Below are positions 1 to 9,907 of a DNA stretch of 64,000 nt, piece by piece. The stretch is from Gilliamella sp. ESL0443. Its GTDB lineage: Bacteria > Pseudomonadota > Gammaproteobacteria > Enterobacterales > Orbaceae. Numbering within the stretch: position 1 is the stretch's first letter; the number at the start of each line of letters is the position of its first letter. The DNA is taken from assembly GCF_019469165.1 (NCBI RefSeq), contig NZ_CP048263.1:1674001-1738000 (forward strand), in the 5' to 3' direction. The position numbers and the translations under genes were made by a program. The notes under the pieces were generated by a model that saw nothing but the letters and a program-made list of their open reading frames with translations, had not been told where the DNA came from and searched no databases.

Positions 1-11
1 TTTGGCTGATT

Positions 12-938
12 ATGCAACTTCATTTAGTGGTCAATACGTTTGGTGCTGACCTGCAACGCCGTTATGGCGAAAAAATCTATAAACTCACCTTACATGGCGG
101 TTTTAGCTGTCCTAATCGGGACGGAACTATCGGTGTAGGCGGTTGCACCTTTTGTAATGTCGCATCGATTATCGATGAGTCGATTCAAGTCAAAACCATT
201 TCACAGCAACTTGCCCAACAGGCGCATCAGATGAAAAAATCTAAGCGCTATCTTGCTTATTTTCAGGCTTATACCAGTACTTATGCCGAAGTCGAAATAC
301 TCAAAAATATGTATGAAGAAGCACTTAATAATGCCGATATTGTTGGACTTTGTGTTGGTACTCGCCCTGATTGTGTGCCGGATGAAGCGCTGGATTTACT
401 TGCCAGTTATCATGCCAAAGGCTTTGAAGTTTGGCTGGAGCTTGGCTTACAAACCGCTCATGATAAAACCTTACACAGTATTAATCGTGGACATACGTTC
501 GATGTTTATCACCAAACCGTTCAAAAGGCGCGTAGACTTGGTATAAAAGTTTGTACTCACTTAATTATTGGTCTACCTAAAGAAACTAAGCAAGATAATT
601 TAATTACGCTAGATTGTGTTTTAAATAGCGGTGTTGATGGTTTAAAACTACATCCACTACATATTGTAGAAGGTAGTATTATGGCTAAAGCATGGCGTGC
701 AGGTCGGCTTGATGTATTGTCCTTAGAGCAGTATGTCGATATTGCTGGTGATATTATTCGGCAAACCCCTGCCAATATTTTATACCACCGTATCTCCGCC
801 AATGCCCGCAAACCCACCCTACTTGCCCCTGATTGGTGCGAAAACCATTGGCAATCGATGAATGCGGTTGATAATAATTTACGCCAATTTGGTGCGCAAG
901 GTAGTGCAATTAATGACACTTATCACTTTGAGTTATAA
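12..938 (+). CDS. yhcC: YhcC family radical SAM protein (TIGR01212-type)
   Basis: A 308-residue radical SAM protein. The cysteine cluster near residue 33, CPNRDGTIGVGGCTFC, has the wider-than-usual first spacing typical of the YhcC family, in which the cysteines hold the [4Fe-4S] cluster that cleaves S-adenosylmethionine. Stretches such as KRYLAYFQAYTST, VGLCVGTRPDCVPD, ELGLQTAHDKTL and DGLKLHPLHIV match E. coli YhcC nearly word for word, and the length is normal. The E. coli substrate is not firmly established, so no reaction is assigned. The ATG lies 11 bases into the window, so upstream context is missing. The gene appears to stand alone, with a minus-strand transporter downstream in convergent orientation. 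Confidence 0.93.
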   Translation: MQLHLVVNTFGADLQRRYGEKIYKLTLHGGFSCPNRDGTIGVGGCTFCNVASIIDESIQVKTISQQLAQQAHQMKKSKRYLAYFQAYTSTYAEVEILKNMYEEALNNADIVGLCVGTRPDCVPDEALDLLASYHAKGFEVWLELGLQTAHDKTLHSINRGHTFDVYHQTVQKARRLGIKVCTHLIIGLPKETKQDNLITLDCVLNSGVDGLKLHPLHIVEGSIMAKAWRAGRLDVLSLEQYVDIAGDIIRQTPANILYHRISANARKPTLLAPDWCENHWQSMNAVDNNLRQFGAQGSAINDTYHFEL

Positions 939-1129
939 TATTGCTATAGCCTAACTTTGCTATCAATCATTTAGTTGCAACTTGCTATAAATTAATTACC
1001 TAAAAAGTGTAGATAAAACAGGATTCAATCATAGTAGATAAGGATTGACTTTGATAAGTGTTAAAACCATTCAAAGTCAATCGATGTCTGAATCAAAAAA
1101 TCAAGTTAACCTTTTGTTGAAGTAACTAT

Positions 1130-2067
1130 TTATTGATTGTCTCTATTTTTGTCGCTCTTTATCCACTTTTTAAAAACATTGACAGGTAATTTTGTTATAG
1201 CAAACCCACACAACATAATGATTGTACAAATGATGAAGTTAGTTGAAATGATTTTATGCTCATAAATCGATGAAAAAAAATAGCAACGACCGGGAAAATA
1301 ATAAAAATAAATGACAATACTACCGGGCTCATTCGTTTTAATAAAAAGAAATAAGCAATAAAGCCAAATACGGATGCAAAAATACCGAGATAAATTAATG
1401 CTAACCAGCTATTTAACGAGATAGTTTGAAAATTCTTTTCTTCAAAAGTAAAACTCAACAAACAAAGTGCGATACCCGCAACGCCTATCGGTAGAGTATT
1501 GAAGGTAAATACATTTATACCTTCGCCAGCTTTTTTGGAGTAAACATATAAAAAACCATGCATCAATGCCGCTAACAGTATTGATATTACGCCCCAAAAA
1601 TCGCTATAGGAAAGAATAAAACCTTCAGAGATTAAAATGTACATCAAACATAAAAATCCCACTGTAATACCTATTACCTGATTTATATATATTTTATCTT
1701 TTAAGATTATCTTAGCGAAAATAATTGAAAAAATCGGCATAGTGCTAAATAACAATGAGGTTAAACCTGACGATACATATTGTTCACCAAAACTAATTAA
1801 ATAATAAGGAATGGTAAAATAAAATAACGTTAATAGTAGAAAAAAATGGAATGATTTTCGAGGAAACAGTATTGGTGATTTAGCAATAATTGTAATTAAT
1901 ACTAAAAAAGGAAATGCGATAACAAAGCGCAGACCTGCGGCTAACAAAGGGTTAACAGTTTCAACGGCAATTTTTATTCCAATCCATGTCGTTCCCCATG
2001 TGAAGCACACAACGAGAAAGAGAAATAAAATAACATATTTGTTATTAAAAAAAATGTCCTTATTCAT
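1130..2067 (-). pseudogene. EamA/DMT-family transporter, frameshifted near the 3' end
   Basis: A drug/metabolite (EamA) family permease with about ten hydrophobic segments; the two EamA halves start around residues 12 and 155 (FTWGTTWIGIKIA at the N-terminus is typical). As written, the frame beginning at ATG 2067 ends early at 1195 with an atypical tail after FPVVAIFF. If one T is added to the run of eight (forward A-run 1273-1280), the minus-strand reading continues through HKIISTNFIICTIIMLCGFA and KKWIKSDKNRDNQ to a stop at 1130, restoring the last membrane helix and a basic cytoplasmic tail (about 312 residues). It is therefore a recent frameshift, a phase-variable tract or a sequencing error. 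Substrate unknown. It is divergent from waaG and no operon partner is visible. Confidence 0.72.
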
Positions 2068-2455
2068 ACTAATCTTCTCTTATCCATTAATAAAAACTAA
2101 GTTTGCTAATATAATATAAAATATAGGTTTTTGTAAGCTTATAAAAAATATTGTTAGATTCTCTTCAGAAAAATAGTTTTAGCTATGAATTTACTTTGAT
2201 ATAAAGTGCTTTGAACATGTCTAAAACAATCATTTATTTTTTAGTTCTTTTAATATTGTTAATAAAAAATGAAAAGATAATTATTTGCGATTCTAACCGT
2301 TAAAATCGCTTTTAGATTCTATTTAGTTTTTACTATTTCACTCTTAAATACTGGAATTTATAAATAGTCTTAACCATCCTTGTAGGCAAAATCAAGCTTT
2401 GCGCATCAATCAAGAGTGAGTATATAATATTCCTTTCTGACTTGAGGCAATCTAG
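2068..2455. other. Divergent intergenic region between the EamA gene and waaG
   Basis: 388 bases of AT-rich DNA between two divergently transcribed genes, so it should hold both promoters. The only element I can point to is a TATAAT at 2423-2428 ahead of waaG. I see no gene, repeat or RNA here. Confidence 0.5.
2399..2428 (+). promoter_or_regulatory. Possible promoter of waaG-waaP
   Basis: TATAAT at 2423-2428 is a perfect -10 sequence, 28 bases before the waaG ATG. The matching -35 region (TTGCGC at 2399-2404, 18-base spacer) is weak. Assignment by position and -10 match only. Confidence 0.4.
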
Positions 2456-3577
2456 ATGCAACTAGCTTTTTGTATTTATAAATATTTCCCTTTTGGCGGG
2501 TTACAACGTGATTTCTTGCAAATTGCTACCGCTTGCCAAGCTCGTGGACATCAGATCCGTGTTTATGTATTGGACTGGCAAGGTGATAAACCAGCTGGGA
2601 TTGATATTATTATCGTGCCCCAAAAAGGATTCTCTAACCATAGCCGAAATCAAGCCTATTATCATTGGGTGAAGGCTCACATACAAGCTAATCCAGTAAA
2701 CTGTGTGGTGGGTTTTAATAAAATGCCTGATTTGGATGTCTATTTTGCTGGAGATACTTGTTTTGCTGAAAAAGTCGCTCATAAAGGCTTTTTTTATAGA
2801 TTATCGAAACGTTGCAAGCACTATTTAGCATTTGAAAATTCAGTATTTTCGCGAAGTTCACAAACTAAAATCATGGTGCTAACTAAGCAACAAATTCAAG
2901 ATTTTAAGAATCACTATCATACCCAAGATGAGCGATTTTTTTTATTACCCCCAGGGATTGCTTTAGATCGAAAATATTGTGCTGATAGCCCCAAAAAACG
3001 TGAACAATTTCGACAAGCTAATCAAATTAGCTTAGATGATTTTGTAATTGTGCAAATTGGGTCAGATTTTAAACGTAAGGGGGTTGACCGTTCTTTGAGA
3101 GCTATTGCAGCTTTACCCGATGCGCTTAGGCAGAAAGTTAGCTATCTGGTCGTAGGACAGGATAATCCTGAACCTTATCAGAAGTTAGCCGATGACTTAG
3201 GCATTAGTAAACAAGTGCGTTTTTTCTCCGGTCGTAATGATATTCCTGATTTTCTATTTTCAGCCGATCTCTTGTTGCATCCGGCAAGGCAAGAAGCCGC
3301 AGGCATGGTATTGATTGAAGCTTTAGCGGCTGGGGTACCGGTGATTGTGTCGGATATTTCTGGGTATGCTTATCATATCAGCCAAGCTAATGCCGGCATT
3401 GTGCTGCCAGAACCTTATGATCAAAGCACATTGAATCAAGCGTTAGAACGGTCTATTAGTGATAAGGAGCAATGGGGTAATTGGCATAATCATGCGATTG
3501 CTTATGGTGATAGTGAAGATTTATATCATCTAGCACAACGCGCAGCAGACATTATTTTAGGATGTCGTTATGAATGA
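2456..3577 (+). CDS. waaG: LPS core glucosyltransferase I (GT4 family)
   Basis: 373-residue GT-B fold glycosyltransferase that adds the first glucose of the outer LPS core onto heptose II, using UDP-glucose at the inner face of the cytoplasmic membrane. [15 protein letters not shown] at the N-terminus, [44 protein letters not shown] and the C-terminal E-x7-E type donor motif ([19 protein letters not shown]) follow E. coli WaaG along the whole length. Its stop overlaps the start of waaP by 8 bases, so the two are translationally coupled. It lies away from a larger waa cluster, at least within this window. Confidence 0.95.
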   Translation: MQLAFCIYKYFPFGGLQRDFLQIATACQARGHQIRVYVLDWQGDKPAGIDIIIVPQKGFSNHSRNQAYYHWVKAHIQANPVNCVVGFNKMPDLDVYFAGDTCFAEKVAHKGFFYRLSKRCKHYLAFENSVFSRSSQTKIMVLTKQQIQDFKNHYHTQDERFFLLPPGIALDRKYCADSPKKREQFRQANQISLDDFVIVQIGSDFKRKGVDRSLRAIAALPDALRQKVSYLVVGQDNPEPYQKLADDLGISKQVRFFSGRNDIPDFLFSADLLLHPARQEAAGMVLIEALAAGVPVIVSDISGYAYHISQANAGIVLPEPYDQSTLNQALERSISDKEQWGNWHNHAIAYGDSEDLYHLAQRAADIILGCRYE

Positions 3578-4373
3578 AATCAAACTAAAATCACCCTTTA
3601 AAGAGTTATGGTTAGGTAAAGACCCATTCACTGAAGTTGAATTAATTTCAGGTAAAGTTTATCGTGCGGTTAAACAAAGAAAAACCCTTAATTTTGAGTT
3701 GGATGGTGAATCTTATTTTATTAAAATTCATCGTGGCAGCACGGTTAAAGAGATTGTAAAAAACCTTATTTCTTTACGTTTGCCAGTTCTAGATGCTAAA
3801 CAAGAGTGGGATGCAATTCATCGTTTAGAGCAAGTTGGTGTTAATACGATGGATGGGCGCGCTTTTGGGCGCAAGGGATTAAATCCGCTTACTCGGCATT
3901 CGTTTATTATTACTAAAGATCTTAATCCAACCATTAGTTTAGAGGATTTTACTCGACCATGGTTAGACAATCCACCTAGCTATCATTTAAAACGTTCGTT
4001 AACTATTTATTTAGCTAATATGACCGCTAAAATGCACGGCGCGGGTGTGAATCACCGTGATTGTTATTTGTGTCATTTTTTGTTGGATTTACCGTTATAT
4101 GAAAATAGTGAAGAAATAAAACTTTCTGTAATTGATCTTCATCGAGCACAAACACGTGATAAAGTCCCGACGCGTTGGCGTGATAAAGATTTAATTGGAC
4201 TTTACTTTTCATCAATTAATATTGGGCTAACTCAGCGAGATATTTGGCGTTTTTTAAGAACCTATTTTAATAAACCCATTAAAGCCATTGTACGTGATGA
4301 GCATAAGTTAATTGATAGTGCTAAGCGTAAAGCTGAGCGCATTGCGAAACGAACTGAAAAGTACCAACTTTAA
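3570..4373 (+). CDS. waaP: LPS core heptose(I) kinase
   Basis: 267-residue member of the WaaP/RfaP (Kdo/WaaP) kinase family, which phosphorylates heptose I of the inner core and so stabilises the outer membrane by divalent-cation bridging. The kinase-like catalytic loop [17 protein letters not shown] (near residue 152) and the metal-binding [10 protein letters not shown]-type segment near residue 190 are present. [20 protein letters not shown] near the C-terminus matches E. coli WaaP. It starts inside the end of waaG (8-base overlap) and continues, after 15 bases, to a YbjD-like gene that is probably co-transcribed. Confidence 0.95.
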   Translation: MNEIKLKSPFKELWLGKDPFTEVELISGKVYRAVKQRKTLNFELDGESYFIKIHRGSTVKEIVKNLISLRLPVLDAKQEWDAIHRLEQVGVNTMDGRAFGRKGLNPLTRHSFIITKDLNPTISLEDFTRPWLDNPPSYHLKRSLTIYLANMTAKMHGAGVNHRDCYLCHFLLDLPLYENSEEIKLSVIDLHRAQTRDKVPTRWRDKDLIGLYFSSINIGLTQRDIWRFLRTYFNKPIKAIVRDEHKLIDSAKRKAERIAKRTEKYQL

Positions 4374-4388
4374 CCATAAGGATATGTC

Positions 4389-6011
4389 ATGTTTATTGAA
4401 CAAATTGATATCAAAGGGTTTAGAGGAATTAAGCAACTTTCGTTAAAACTTAACGCTAAATCAAGCGTTCTAATTGGTGAAAATCAATGGGGGAAATCCA
4501 GTTTACTTAGTGCGTTAAAGTTGCTAACTCTAGATAATAAGTTTTATCAGTTTGTCGATTCAGATTTCTATTATGATAATGATGATGGTAATCATATCTC
4601 AATAAATGTTGTCTATTGTGAATCCTATCCAAATCAATTAAATGAACAAGCTTATCAACCTTTGCAAGCCGTTAGCTATAGCTCGCAGTTAGATAATTTA
4701 TATCGAATTACTTACCAAATGAGTGCTCAAAAAAGTGTTGATAGTATTATCACTGAGCATCATTTGTTAAATGAGCACGGACAGTTGTTAAAATTAGATG
4801 ATTCTAAGTTATTAATTGCTATTTTAATTAATTTGAATCCAGTGATGCCGCTTAAAAATTCGATTAATGCTAAAGATTTACCTGTTACTAATCAACCTTT
4901 ATCACAACACTTTATTGACCAGCTTTCCGAACAGTTAAAAGCCCATTCAGAGCAATTGAGCCAAGCTGAACTTAATCGAGGATTACAAGCTGCTCGTTCA
5001 TTATTAGAATACTATTTTGTTGATTATCAACAACGTTCTAATTATAAAAAAATGGCGCAGAAAAATAGTCCAAAAGTAGAAGATTGGAATTCTCTTGAGC
5101 GCATCAATAATATTTTGGATGATTTGAATAATGATTATTTACGTACTGCCCTTTTAGGTATATTTGGTTCTATTGTTAATGCTAAGGGTGATAATCCACT
5201 ATCACACAGCTCTGTGCCTATTTTAATTTTGGAAGAGCCAGAAAGTCAGCTACACCCAATTATTTTATCGGTTGGCTTTCGATTATTGAAAAATTTACCC
5301 GCTCAAAAAATTATTACCTCTAATTCAAGTGATTTGGTGTCGTTATTTCCTTTGGAGAGTATTTATCGATTAATCCGACTTCCAGATCAAATTGTCACTA
5401 AGTACATTTCACCTCATTCATTGAGTGTTGCCGATAGTCGACGCATTTTGTTCCATGTCCTTTATCGACGCCCTATAGCCCTATTTGCCCGTTGTTGGTT
5501 ACTGGTTGAGGGTGAAACTGAAGTGTGGTTATTAAGAGAGCTCGCAGAACAAAGTGGTTATCACTTAAGTTCGGAAGGAATTCAATTGTTAGAATTTGCG
5601 CAATGTGGTTTAAAACCATTAATCCATTATGCAAATAAAATGGGCATTCGTTGGTACGTGATTACTGATGGCGATATGGCTGGAAAAAAATATGCCGAAA
5701 CCGTGCAATCACAATGTGCTCCAGGTGAAAATCTAAACGATTATATTACTGTATTACCCGCGCGTGATATTGAAAACTTTTTATTCAAACATGGCTTTAG
5801 TCATGTCTATAAATTAGCTGCTTATAATACCGTTGCTCATATTGATATGTCGGTACCCAAAATTATTCAAAAGGCGATCCATAAAAGTTCAAAACCAGAT
5901 TTGGCTATTGCAGTGTGTGATGATGCTAAAGCTAGAGGTATTATAGCAATTCCAAGATTATTAACCGATACTTTTGCTAAGTTGGTTAAGACATCTAAAT
6001 CCTTGCTTTAA
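4389..6011 (+). CDS. ybjD: YbjD-like OLD-family ATPase/TOPRIM protein (DUF2813)
   Basis: 540-residue overcoming-lysogenization-defect type protein. An ABC/SMC-like ATPase half carries the Walker A motif GENQWGKSS at about residue 31 and a LILEEPESQLHP Walker B-type motif near residue 275. The C-terminal half holds a TOPRIM fold: LLVEGETEVW near residue 371 and ITDGDMAGKKY near 421 supply the glutamate and DxD metal ligands. The sequence tracks E. coli YbjD over its full length. OLD proteins are nucleases in characterised cases (P2 Old, class 2 OLDs); the role of YbjD itself is not settled. It follows waaP by 15 bases and ends before a terminator hairpin facing ettA. No GajB/UvrD-like helicase partner is next to it, so a Gabija-type defence pair is not supported. 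Confidence 0.88.
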   Translation: MFIEQIDIKGFRGIKQLSLKLNAKSSVLIGENQWGKSSLLSALKLLTLDNKFYQFVDSDFYYDNDDGNHISINVVYCESYPNQLNEQAYQPLQAVSYSSQLDNLYRITYQMSAQKSVDSIITEHHLLNEHGQLLKLDDSKLLIAILINLNPVMPLKNSINAKDLPVTNQPLSQHFIDQLSEQLKAHSEQLSQAELNRGLQAARSLLEYYFVDYQQRSNYKKMAQKNSPKVEDWNSLERINNILDDLNNDYLRTALLGIFGSIVNAKGDNPLSHSSVPILILEEPESQLHPIILSVGFRLLKNLPAQKIITSNSSDLVSLFPLESIYRLIRLPDQIVTKYISPHSLSVADSRRILFHVLYRRPIALFARCWLLVEGETEVWLLRELAEQSGYHLSSEGIQLLEFAQCGLKPLIHYANKMGIRWYVITDGDMAGKKYAETVQSQCAPGENLNDYITVLPARDIENFLFKHGFSHVYKLAAYNTVAHIDMSVPKIIQKAIHKSSKPDLAIAVCDDAKARGIIAIPRLLTDTFAKLVKTSKSLL

Positions 6012-6037
6012 ATTTTTATTGATTAGAGATTGATAAA

Positions 6038-6059
6038 TCCGCCGATAACTTTCGGCGGA
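6038..6059. terminator. Bidirectional terminator between ybjD and ettA
   Basis: An 8-bp perfect stem, TCCGCCGA (6038-6045) with TCGGCGGA (6052-6059), and a 6-base loop, sits between two convergent genes. T-rich sequence follows on both strands (TAATTTAT on plus, TTTATC on minus), so it could serve both. Confidence 0.75.
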
Positions 6060-6072
6060 ATAATTTATGAAG

Positions 6073-7740
6073 TTATTTTGTAATTCGTTTATATTTGGCT
6101 CGTTTAGGTTCAAGTGCCTCCGCGCCTAAAGTCCGTTTTTTCCACTCTTCATATTCGGTAAAGTTACCTTCAAAGAACTCAACATGCCCTTCGTCTTGGT
6201 AATCGAGAATATGAGTTGCAATGCGGTCTAAGAACCAACGGTCATGCGAAATGACTAATGCACAGCCCGGAAACTCTAATAACGCATTTTCAAGCGCTCG
6301 CAGTGTTTCAACATCAAGGTCATTGGTTGGCTCATCGAGTAATAGTACATTACCACCAACTTGAAGTAATTTAGCTAAATGCACCCGACCACGTTCACCA
6401 CCAGACAATTCACCAACTCGTTTTTGTTGATCCACACCTTTAAAATTAAAGCGACCAACATAAGCACGGCTTGGGATTTCGAAGTTACCAATACGCATGA
6501 TGTCTTGTCCATTTGAAATTTCATCCCAAACAGTCTTATTATCATCCATACTGTCACGGAATTGATCGACAGAGGCAAGTTGTACGGTATCACCTAATGT
6601 GATAGTTCCTGAATCTGGTTGTTCTTTACCCGATAGCATTCTAAATAGCGTCGATTTACCCGCACCATTTGGACCAATGATCCCAACAATCGCCCCTTTA
6701 GGAATACTAAATGAGAGATTATCGATTAATACTCGATCGCCATATGATTTAGTTAAATTAGCGACTTCAATGACTTTATCACCTAAACGTTGCCCAGGCG
6801 GAATAAAGAGTTCATTGGTCTCATTACGTTTTTGGTAATCGTTGCTATTAAGCTCTTCAAAACGCGCTAAACGAGCCTTGCTTTTTGCTTGGCGACCTTT
6901 TGGATTTTGACGCACCCATTCAAGCTCTTTTTCAATCGATTTACGGCGAGCTGATTCGGTTGCCGCTTCTTGCGCTAATCGCTGATCTTTCTGTTCAAGC
7001 CAAGATGAATAATTACCTTCCCATGGAATACCTTCACCACGGTCTAGCTCTAAAATCCAACCAGCAACATTGTCTAAGAAATAACGGTCATGGGTTACAG
7101 CGACCACCGTGCCTTCATAGTCATGTAAAAAGCGTTCTAACCATGCGACAGATTCAGCATCTAAATGGTTAGTCGGTTCGTCAATTAATAACATGTCTGG
7201 TTTTTCCAACAATAACTGACAAATCGCCACTCGACGGCGTTCACCACCCGATAAATTTTCGATTTTTGCATCCCAATCAGGCAAGCGTAGTGCATCAGCA
7301 GCTCGTTCTAATTGATTATCCAGATTATGCGCATCTTGCGATTGTATAATGGCTTCAAGTTCGGCTTGTTCTTTGGCTAATTTGTCAAAATCAGCATCTG
7401 GATCAGCATAAGCCGCATAAACTTCATCTAAACGAGCCAATGCTTTTTTGGCATCACCAACGGCTTGCTCAATAGCTTCACGTACAGTTTGCTTAGGATC
7501 AAGTTTAGGTTCTTGCGGTAAATAACCTATTTTTATGTCCGGCTGTGGACGAGCTTCACCTTCAATTTCGGTATCCACTCCTGCCATAATTCGTAGTAAT
7601 GTCGATTTACCTGCCCCATTTAAGCCAAGAACACCAATTTTGGCACCGGGGAAAAAACTTAATGAGATATCTTTTAAAATATAACGTTTAGGAGGAACAA
7701 TCTTCCCAACACGATTCATGGTATAAACATATTGCGCCAT
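6073..7740 (-). CDS. ettA: Energy-dependent translational throttle protein EttA (ABC-F)
   Basis: 555-residue ABC-F protein with two ABC cassettes and no membrane segments. Walker A motifs are GLNGAGKST (about residue 40) and GPNGAGKST (about 357), and the signature motifs LSGGERRRV and LSGGERGRV precede DEPTNHLDAES and DEPTNDLDVET. EttA binds the ribosomal E site and gates entry into elongation according to the ATP/ADP ratio. The start MAQYVYTMNRVGKIVPPKR and the length are those of E. coli EttA. It is a single gene converging on ybjD. Confidence 0.96.
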   Translation of the reverse strand: MAQYVYTMNRVGKIVPPKRYILKDISLSFFPGAKIGVLGLNGAGKSTLLRIMAGVDTEIEGEARPQPDIKIGYLPQEPKLDPKQTVREAIEQAVGDAKKALARLDEVYAAYADPDADFDKLAKEQAELEAIIQSQDAHNLDNQLERAADALRLPDWDAKIENLSGGERRRVAICQLLLEKPDMLLIDEPTNHLDAESVAWLERFLHDYEGTVVAVTHDRYFLDNVAGWILELDRGEGIPWEGNYSSWLEQKDQRLAQEAATESARRKSIEKELEWVRQNPKGRQAKSKARLARFEELNSNDYQKRNETNELFIPPGQRLGDKVIEVANLTKSYGDRVLIDNLSFSIPKGAIVGIIGPNGAGKSTLFRMLSGKEQPDSGTITLGDTVQLASVDQFRDSMDDNKTVWDEISNGQDIMRIGNFEIPSRAYVGRFNFKGVDQQKRVGELSGGERGRVHLAKLLQVGGNVLLLDEPTNDLDVETLRALENALLEFPGCALVISHDRWFLDRIATHILDYQDEGHVEFFEGNFTEYEEWKKRTLGAEALEPKRAKYKRITK

Positions 7741-7965
7741 AAAACATCATCCGTTTGTTAAATTAATCATAGCCAAGTTAATTTTACTTGCTATAAAAGT
7801 CATGCCGTATATTGTAACGATTCTGTCAATGGGGTCTAGGGTTATTTGTCGAATTGATTAGATTTATTCACTGTCGGTTTTGTTTTTTACATACAATTTA
7901 CTCAGTTTTATATATAATCAATTAAATTGACAGTATTAGTGATAAAGACCATTTTAGGAGCAAGG

Positions 7966-8817
7966 ATGAGTAATATCACCGTTAATTGCCACATTGATCG
8001 ACAATATTTAGTCGATACTTATTACGCACTGCTAGATTGTTTAGATAATGATTTTGCAGAACAATTAGATGATTCGATTGCTGATAATATGCGTAATTTT
8101 ACCTTCACCTTCGATAATGAAAAAATAGTACAGCTAAATAGAGATAAAAACGAAGTCAGTACTTTCTATTACTCTGATTTGTATCAAATAAAAGAAACCA
8201 CAACTGGATTATTTTTTTTTAGTAATAAGATTATTTTTGAATTTGTTCGTTATGATCTTTTTCAACCGGATGAGTTACTGCTGCTAAAAGATTATCTGGC
8301 TCCTTATTTAAACAAAAACCAACAACCCGAAATAGCAACGGTAAATTATCAATTTGACTATCAAAAAGTATATGCTTTTATTTGTTATCAATTTCGAAAT
8401 TCAAGAAAAAGGATGTTTATTTTATCTACTATCCTTTTATTTTTGAGTTTGTTGCTATTTCCAAAAAATCCTACTTTATCAGTACTAATTTTCATACTGC
8501 CTATTTTATTACTTACCTTATTTTTGGCTAATTTTAAAAAACAATCAAAAAAGCAGGTTTTAACATTGAATGAACGCTTTGGCAGTATGACCTGTATTTT
8601 TTATGATGATCATCTAACATTCAATTACAAAAAAACAGTTGGATCTTTTAATATTAACTATGCTGAATTTCATAAAATAGATAAAACATCAAAAGGTTAT
8701 GTGTTTTTCATACAAGAGAGTTCGGGGTATTACTTTTTTTATAACGAGTTTAGTTTAGAACAACAACAAGCGCTGGAAGAGAAACTGAAACACTATAAAA
8801 ATTATTCAGTGAAATAA
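7966..8817 (+). CDS. YcxB-like membrane protein of unknown function
   Basis: A 283-residue protein when started at ATG 7966, which has AGGAG six bases upstream; an in-frame ATG at 7927 has no such site. Layout: a soluble N-terminal part, a pair of hydrophobic segments at about residues 128-146 and 152-168 (ILSTILLFLSLLLF, VLIFILPILLLTLFLA), then a C-terminal stretch (IFYDDHLTFNYKKTVGSFNI) resembling the YcxB-like C-terminal domain. The N-terminal part (FTFDNEKIVQL... YYSDLYQIKETTTGLFFF) looks like a second, more diverged copy of the same motif. Function unknown. It is monocistronic and bounded downstream by a strong terminator. Confidence 0.65.
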   Translation: MSNITVNCHIDRQYLVDTYYALLDCLDNDFAEQLDDSIADNMRNFTFTFDNEKIVQLNRDKNEVSTFYYSDLYQIKETTTGLFFFSNKIIFEFVRYDLFQPDELLLLKDYLAPYLNKNQQPEIATVNYQFDYQKVYAFICYQFRNSRKRMFILSTILLFLSLLLFPKNPTLSVLIFILPILLLTLFLANFKKQSKKQVLTLNERFGSMTCIFYDDHLTFNYKKTVGSFNINYAEFHKIDKTSKGYVFFIQESSGYYFFYNEFSLEQQQALEEKLKHYKNYSVK

Positions 8818-8836
8818 AAACATACCTTTTTTACTC

Positions 8837-8860
8837 ATCCCACCTAATACGAGGTGGGAT
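8837..8860. terminator. Bidirectional terminator between the YcxB-like gene and nfsB
   Basis: 9-bp perfect stem ATCCCACCT (8837-8845) with AGGTGGGAT (8852-8860), loop of six, in the 53-base gap between convergent genes. T-rich sequence on the minus-strand side is modest. Confidence 0.65.
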
Positions 8861-8870
8861 GTTAATCAGA

Positions 8871-9515
8871 TTATAAAAAGGTGAAGATTTGATCTTTCGG
8901 CAGACGTGATTTTGGACGATGCGCATTACCATCATCTTGAGCACGATAACCTAACGTTGCAACCACAATGCTTTTCAATCCTTTGCTTTTAAGATCTAAA
9001 ATTTCATCCATTTTAGCAGAATCGTAACCCTCTATTGCGGTAGAATCAACACCAATTGCCGCAGCAGCAAAAAGCAATTGCCCTAATGCAATATAGGCTT
9101 GTTTACCTTCCCAGCACTGTTGTGATTCAGGTGTTTTGCTATTTAAATTTACAAAATAACGGCGTCCCTGATCTTGAGACGCCTTTAATTCCGCCGAAGG
9201 CAAACGACCGTCTTTCTCTTCTTGATTAAGGAGATTAACTAAATGGGCTTCATCCAACGGAGTTTTAATACAAAAAACAATAGTATGTGATGAGCCGGTG
9301 ACACGTGGTTGATTAAAATCAGCTATTGCCGGCAAAATTTTATTTTTGGCCGCTTCATTATCAATAACATAAAAATGCCACGGTTGAGAGTTGACCGATG
9401 ACGGACTGTTTCTTAAAACAGTTAATAACTGCTCAATCTTATCTTGGGGAATCTTTTTCGTTTTGTCATAATGTTTGGTGGTATAACGTTTTTGTGAAAT
9501 TTCGACAATATTCAT
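8871..9515 (-). CDS. nfsB: NAD(P)H nitroreductase, NfsB family
   Basis: 214-residue FMN-dependent oxygen-insensitive nitroreductase. The N-terminal FMN phosphate-binding R-x-T-K pattern (KRYTTKHYD), NSPSSVNSQPWHF near residue 36 and the C-terminal PKSRLPKDQIF match E. coli NfsB (dihydropteridine reductase). The family reduces nitroaromatics and quinones in two-electron steps and is a cytosolic homodimer. ATG 9515 is preceded by GGAG eight bases upstream. It is monocistronic and divergent from the leu leader region. Confidence 0.88.
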   Translation of the reverse strand: MNIVEISQKRYTTKHYDKTKKIPQDKIEQLLTVLRNSPSSVNSQPWHFYVIDNEAAKNKILPAIADFNQPRVTGSSHTIVFCIKTPLDEAHLVNLLNQEEKDGRLPSAELKASQDQGRRYFVNLNSKTPESQQCWEGKQAYIALGQLLFAAAAIGVDSTAIEGYDSAKMDEILDLKSKGLKSIVVATLGYRAQDDGNAHRPKSRLPKDQIFTFL

Positions 9516-9836
9516 AATGGCTCCAATAATTGATAATTAATTCTGAAATAGCGTTACTTGTGTAAAACTATTTTTTAGAGCAAAAAATAATACATAAATA
9601 ATGAACATTCTTATTTTTAAAATGATTATTTTGAATCTATTGAAAAGTACTTATCAGGCACCTTATCGCTTATGCCCTTAAACTCCTACCATTTTGCATA
9701 CTATTAAACTATTTTTCAATTCAATTCTTGACGTTCTTTATTATGCATCATCAATAAATCAAAATAAAAGCTTAATAGTTAGACAAATTTTAACTAATGT
9801 TTTATCAAGTAAAAGGGTAAATTTTAAACATCTTTC

Positions 9837-9865
9837 TTGACATGCGTGAAGATTTTTGATAAAAA
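9837..9865 (+). promoter_or_regulatory. Probable leu operon promoter
   Basis: A perfect -35 hexamer TTGACA (9837-9842) is followed after 17 bases by TAAAAA (9860-9865), a four-of-six match to TATAAT. It stands about 40 bases before the leader-peptide ATG, the expected place for an attenuated amino-acid operon. The -10 match is mediocre, so the exact start is uncertain. Confidence 0.5.
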
Positions 9866-9907
9866 ATGCAATAATATTTAATAAGTAATATAACAATTGA
9901 GAAGTTA

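Noticed and set aside
4389-6011. Possible OLD-nuclease defence system (Gabija-like)
   Set aside because: The protein follows YbjD along its length and is flanked by waaP and ettA. There is no UvrD-like helicase, reverse transcriptase or other defence partner, so no system can be claimed.
6375-7172. Small ORFs on the plus strand and in other frames inside ettA
   Set aside because: They are shadows of a strongly conserved gene and lack ribosome sites and family motifs; the same applies to the other ORFs nested within large genes.
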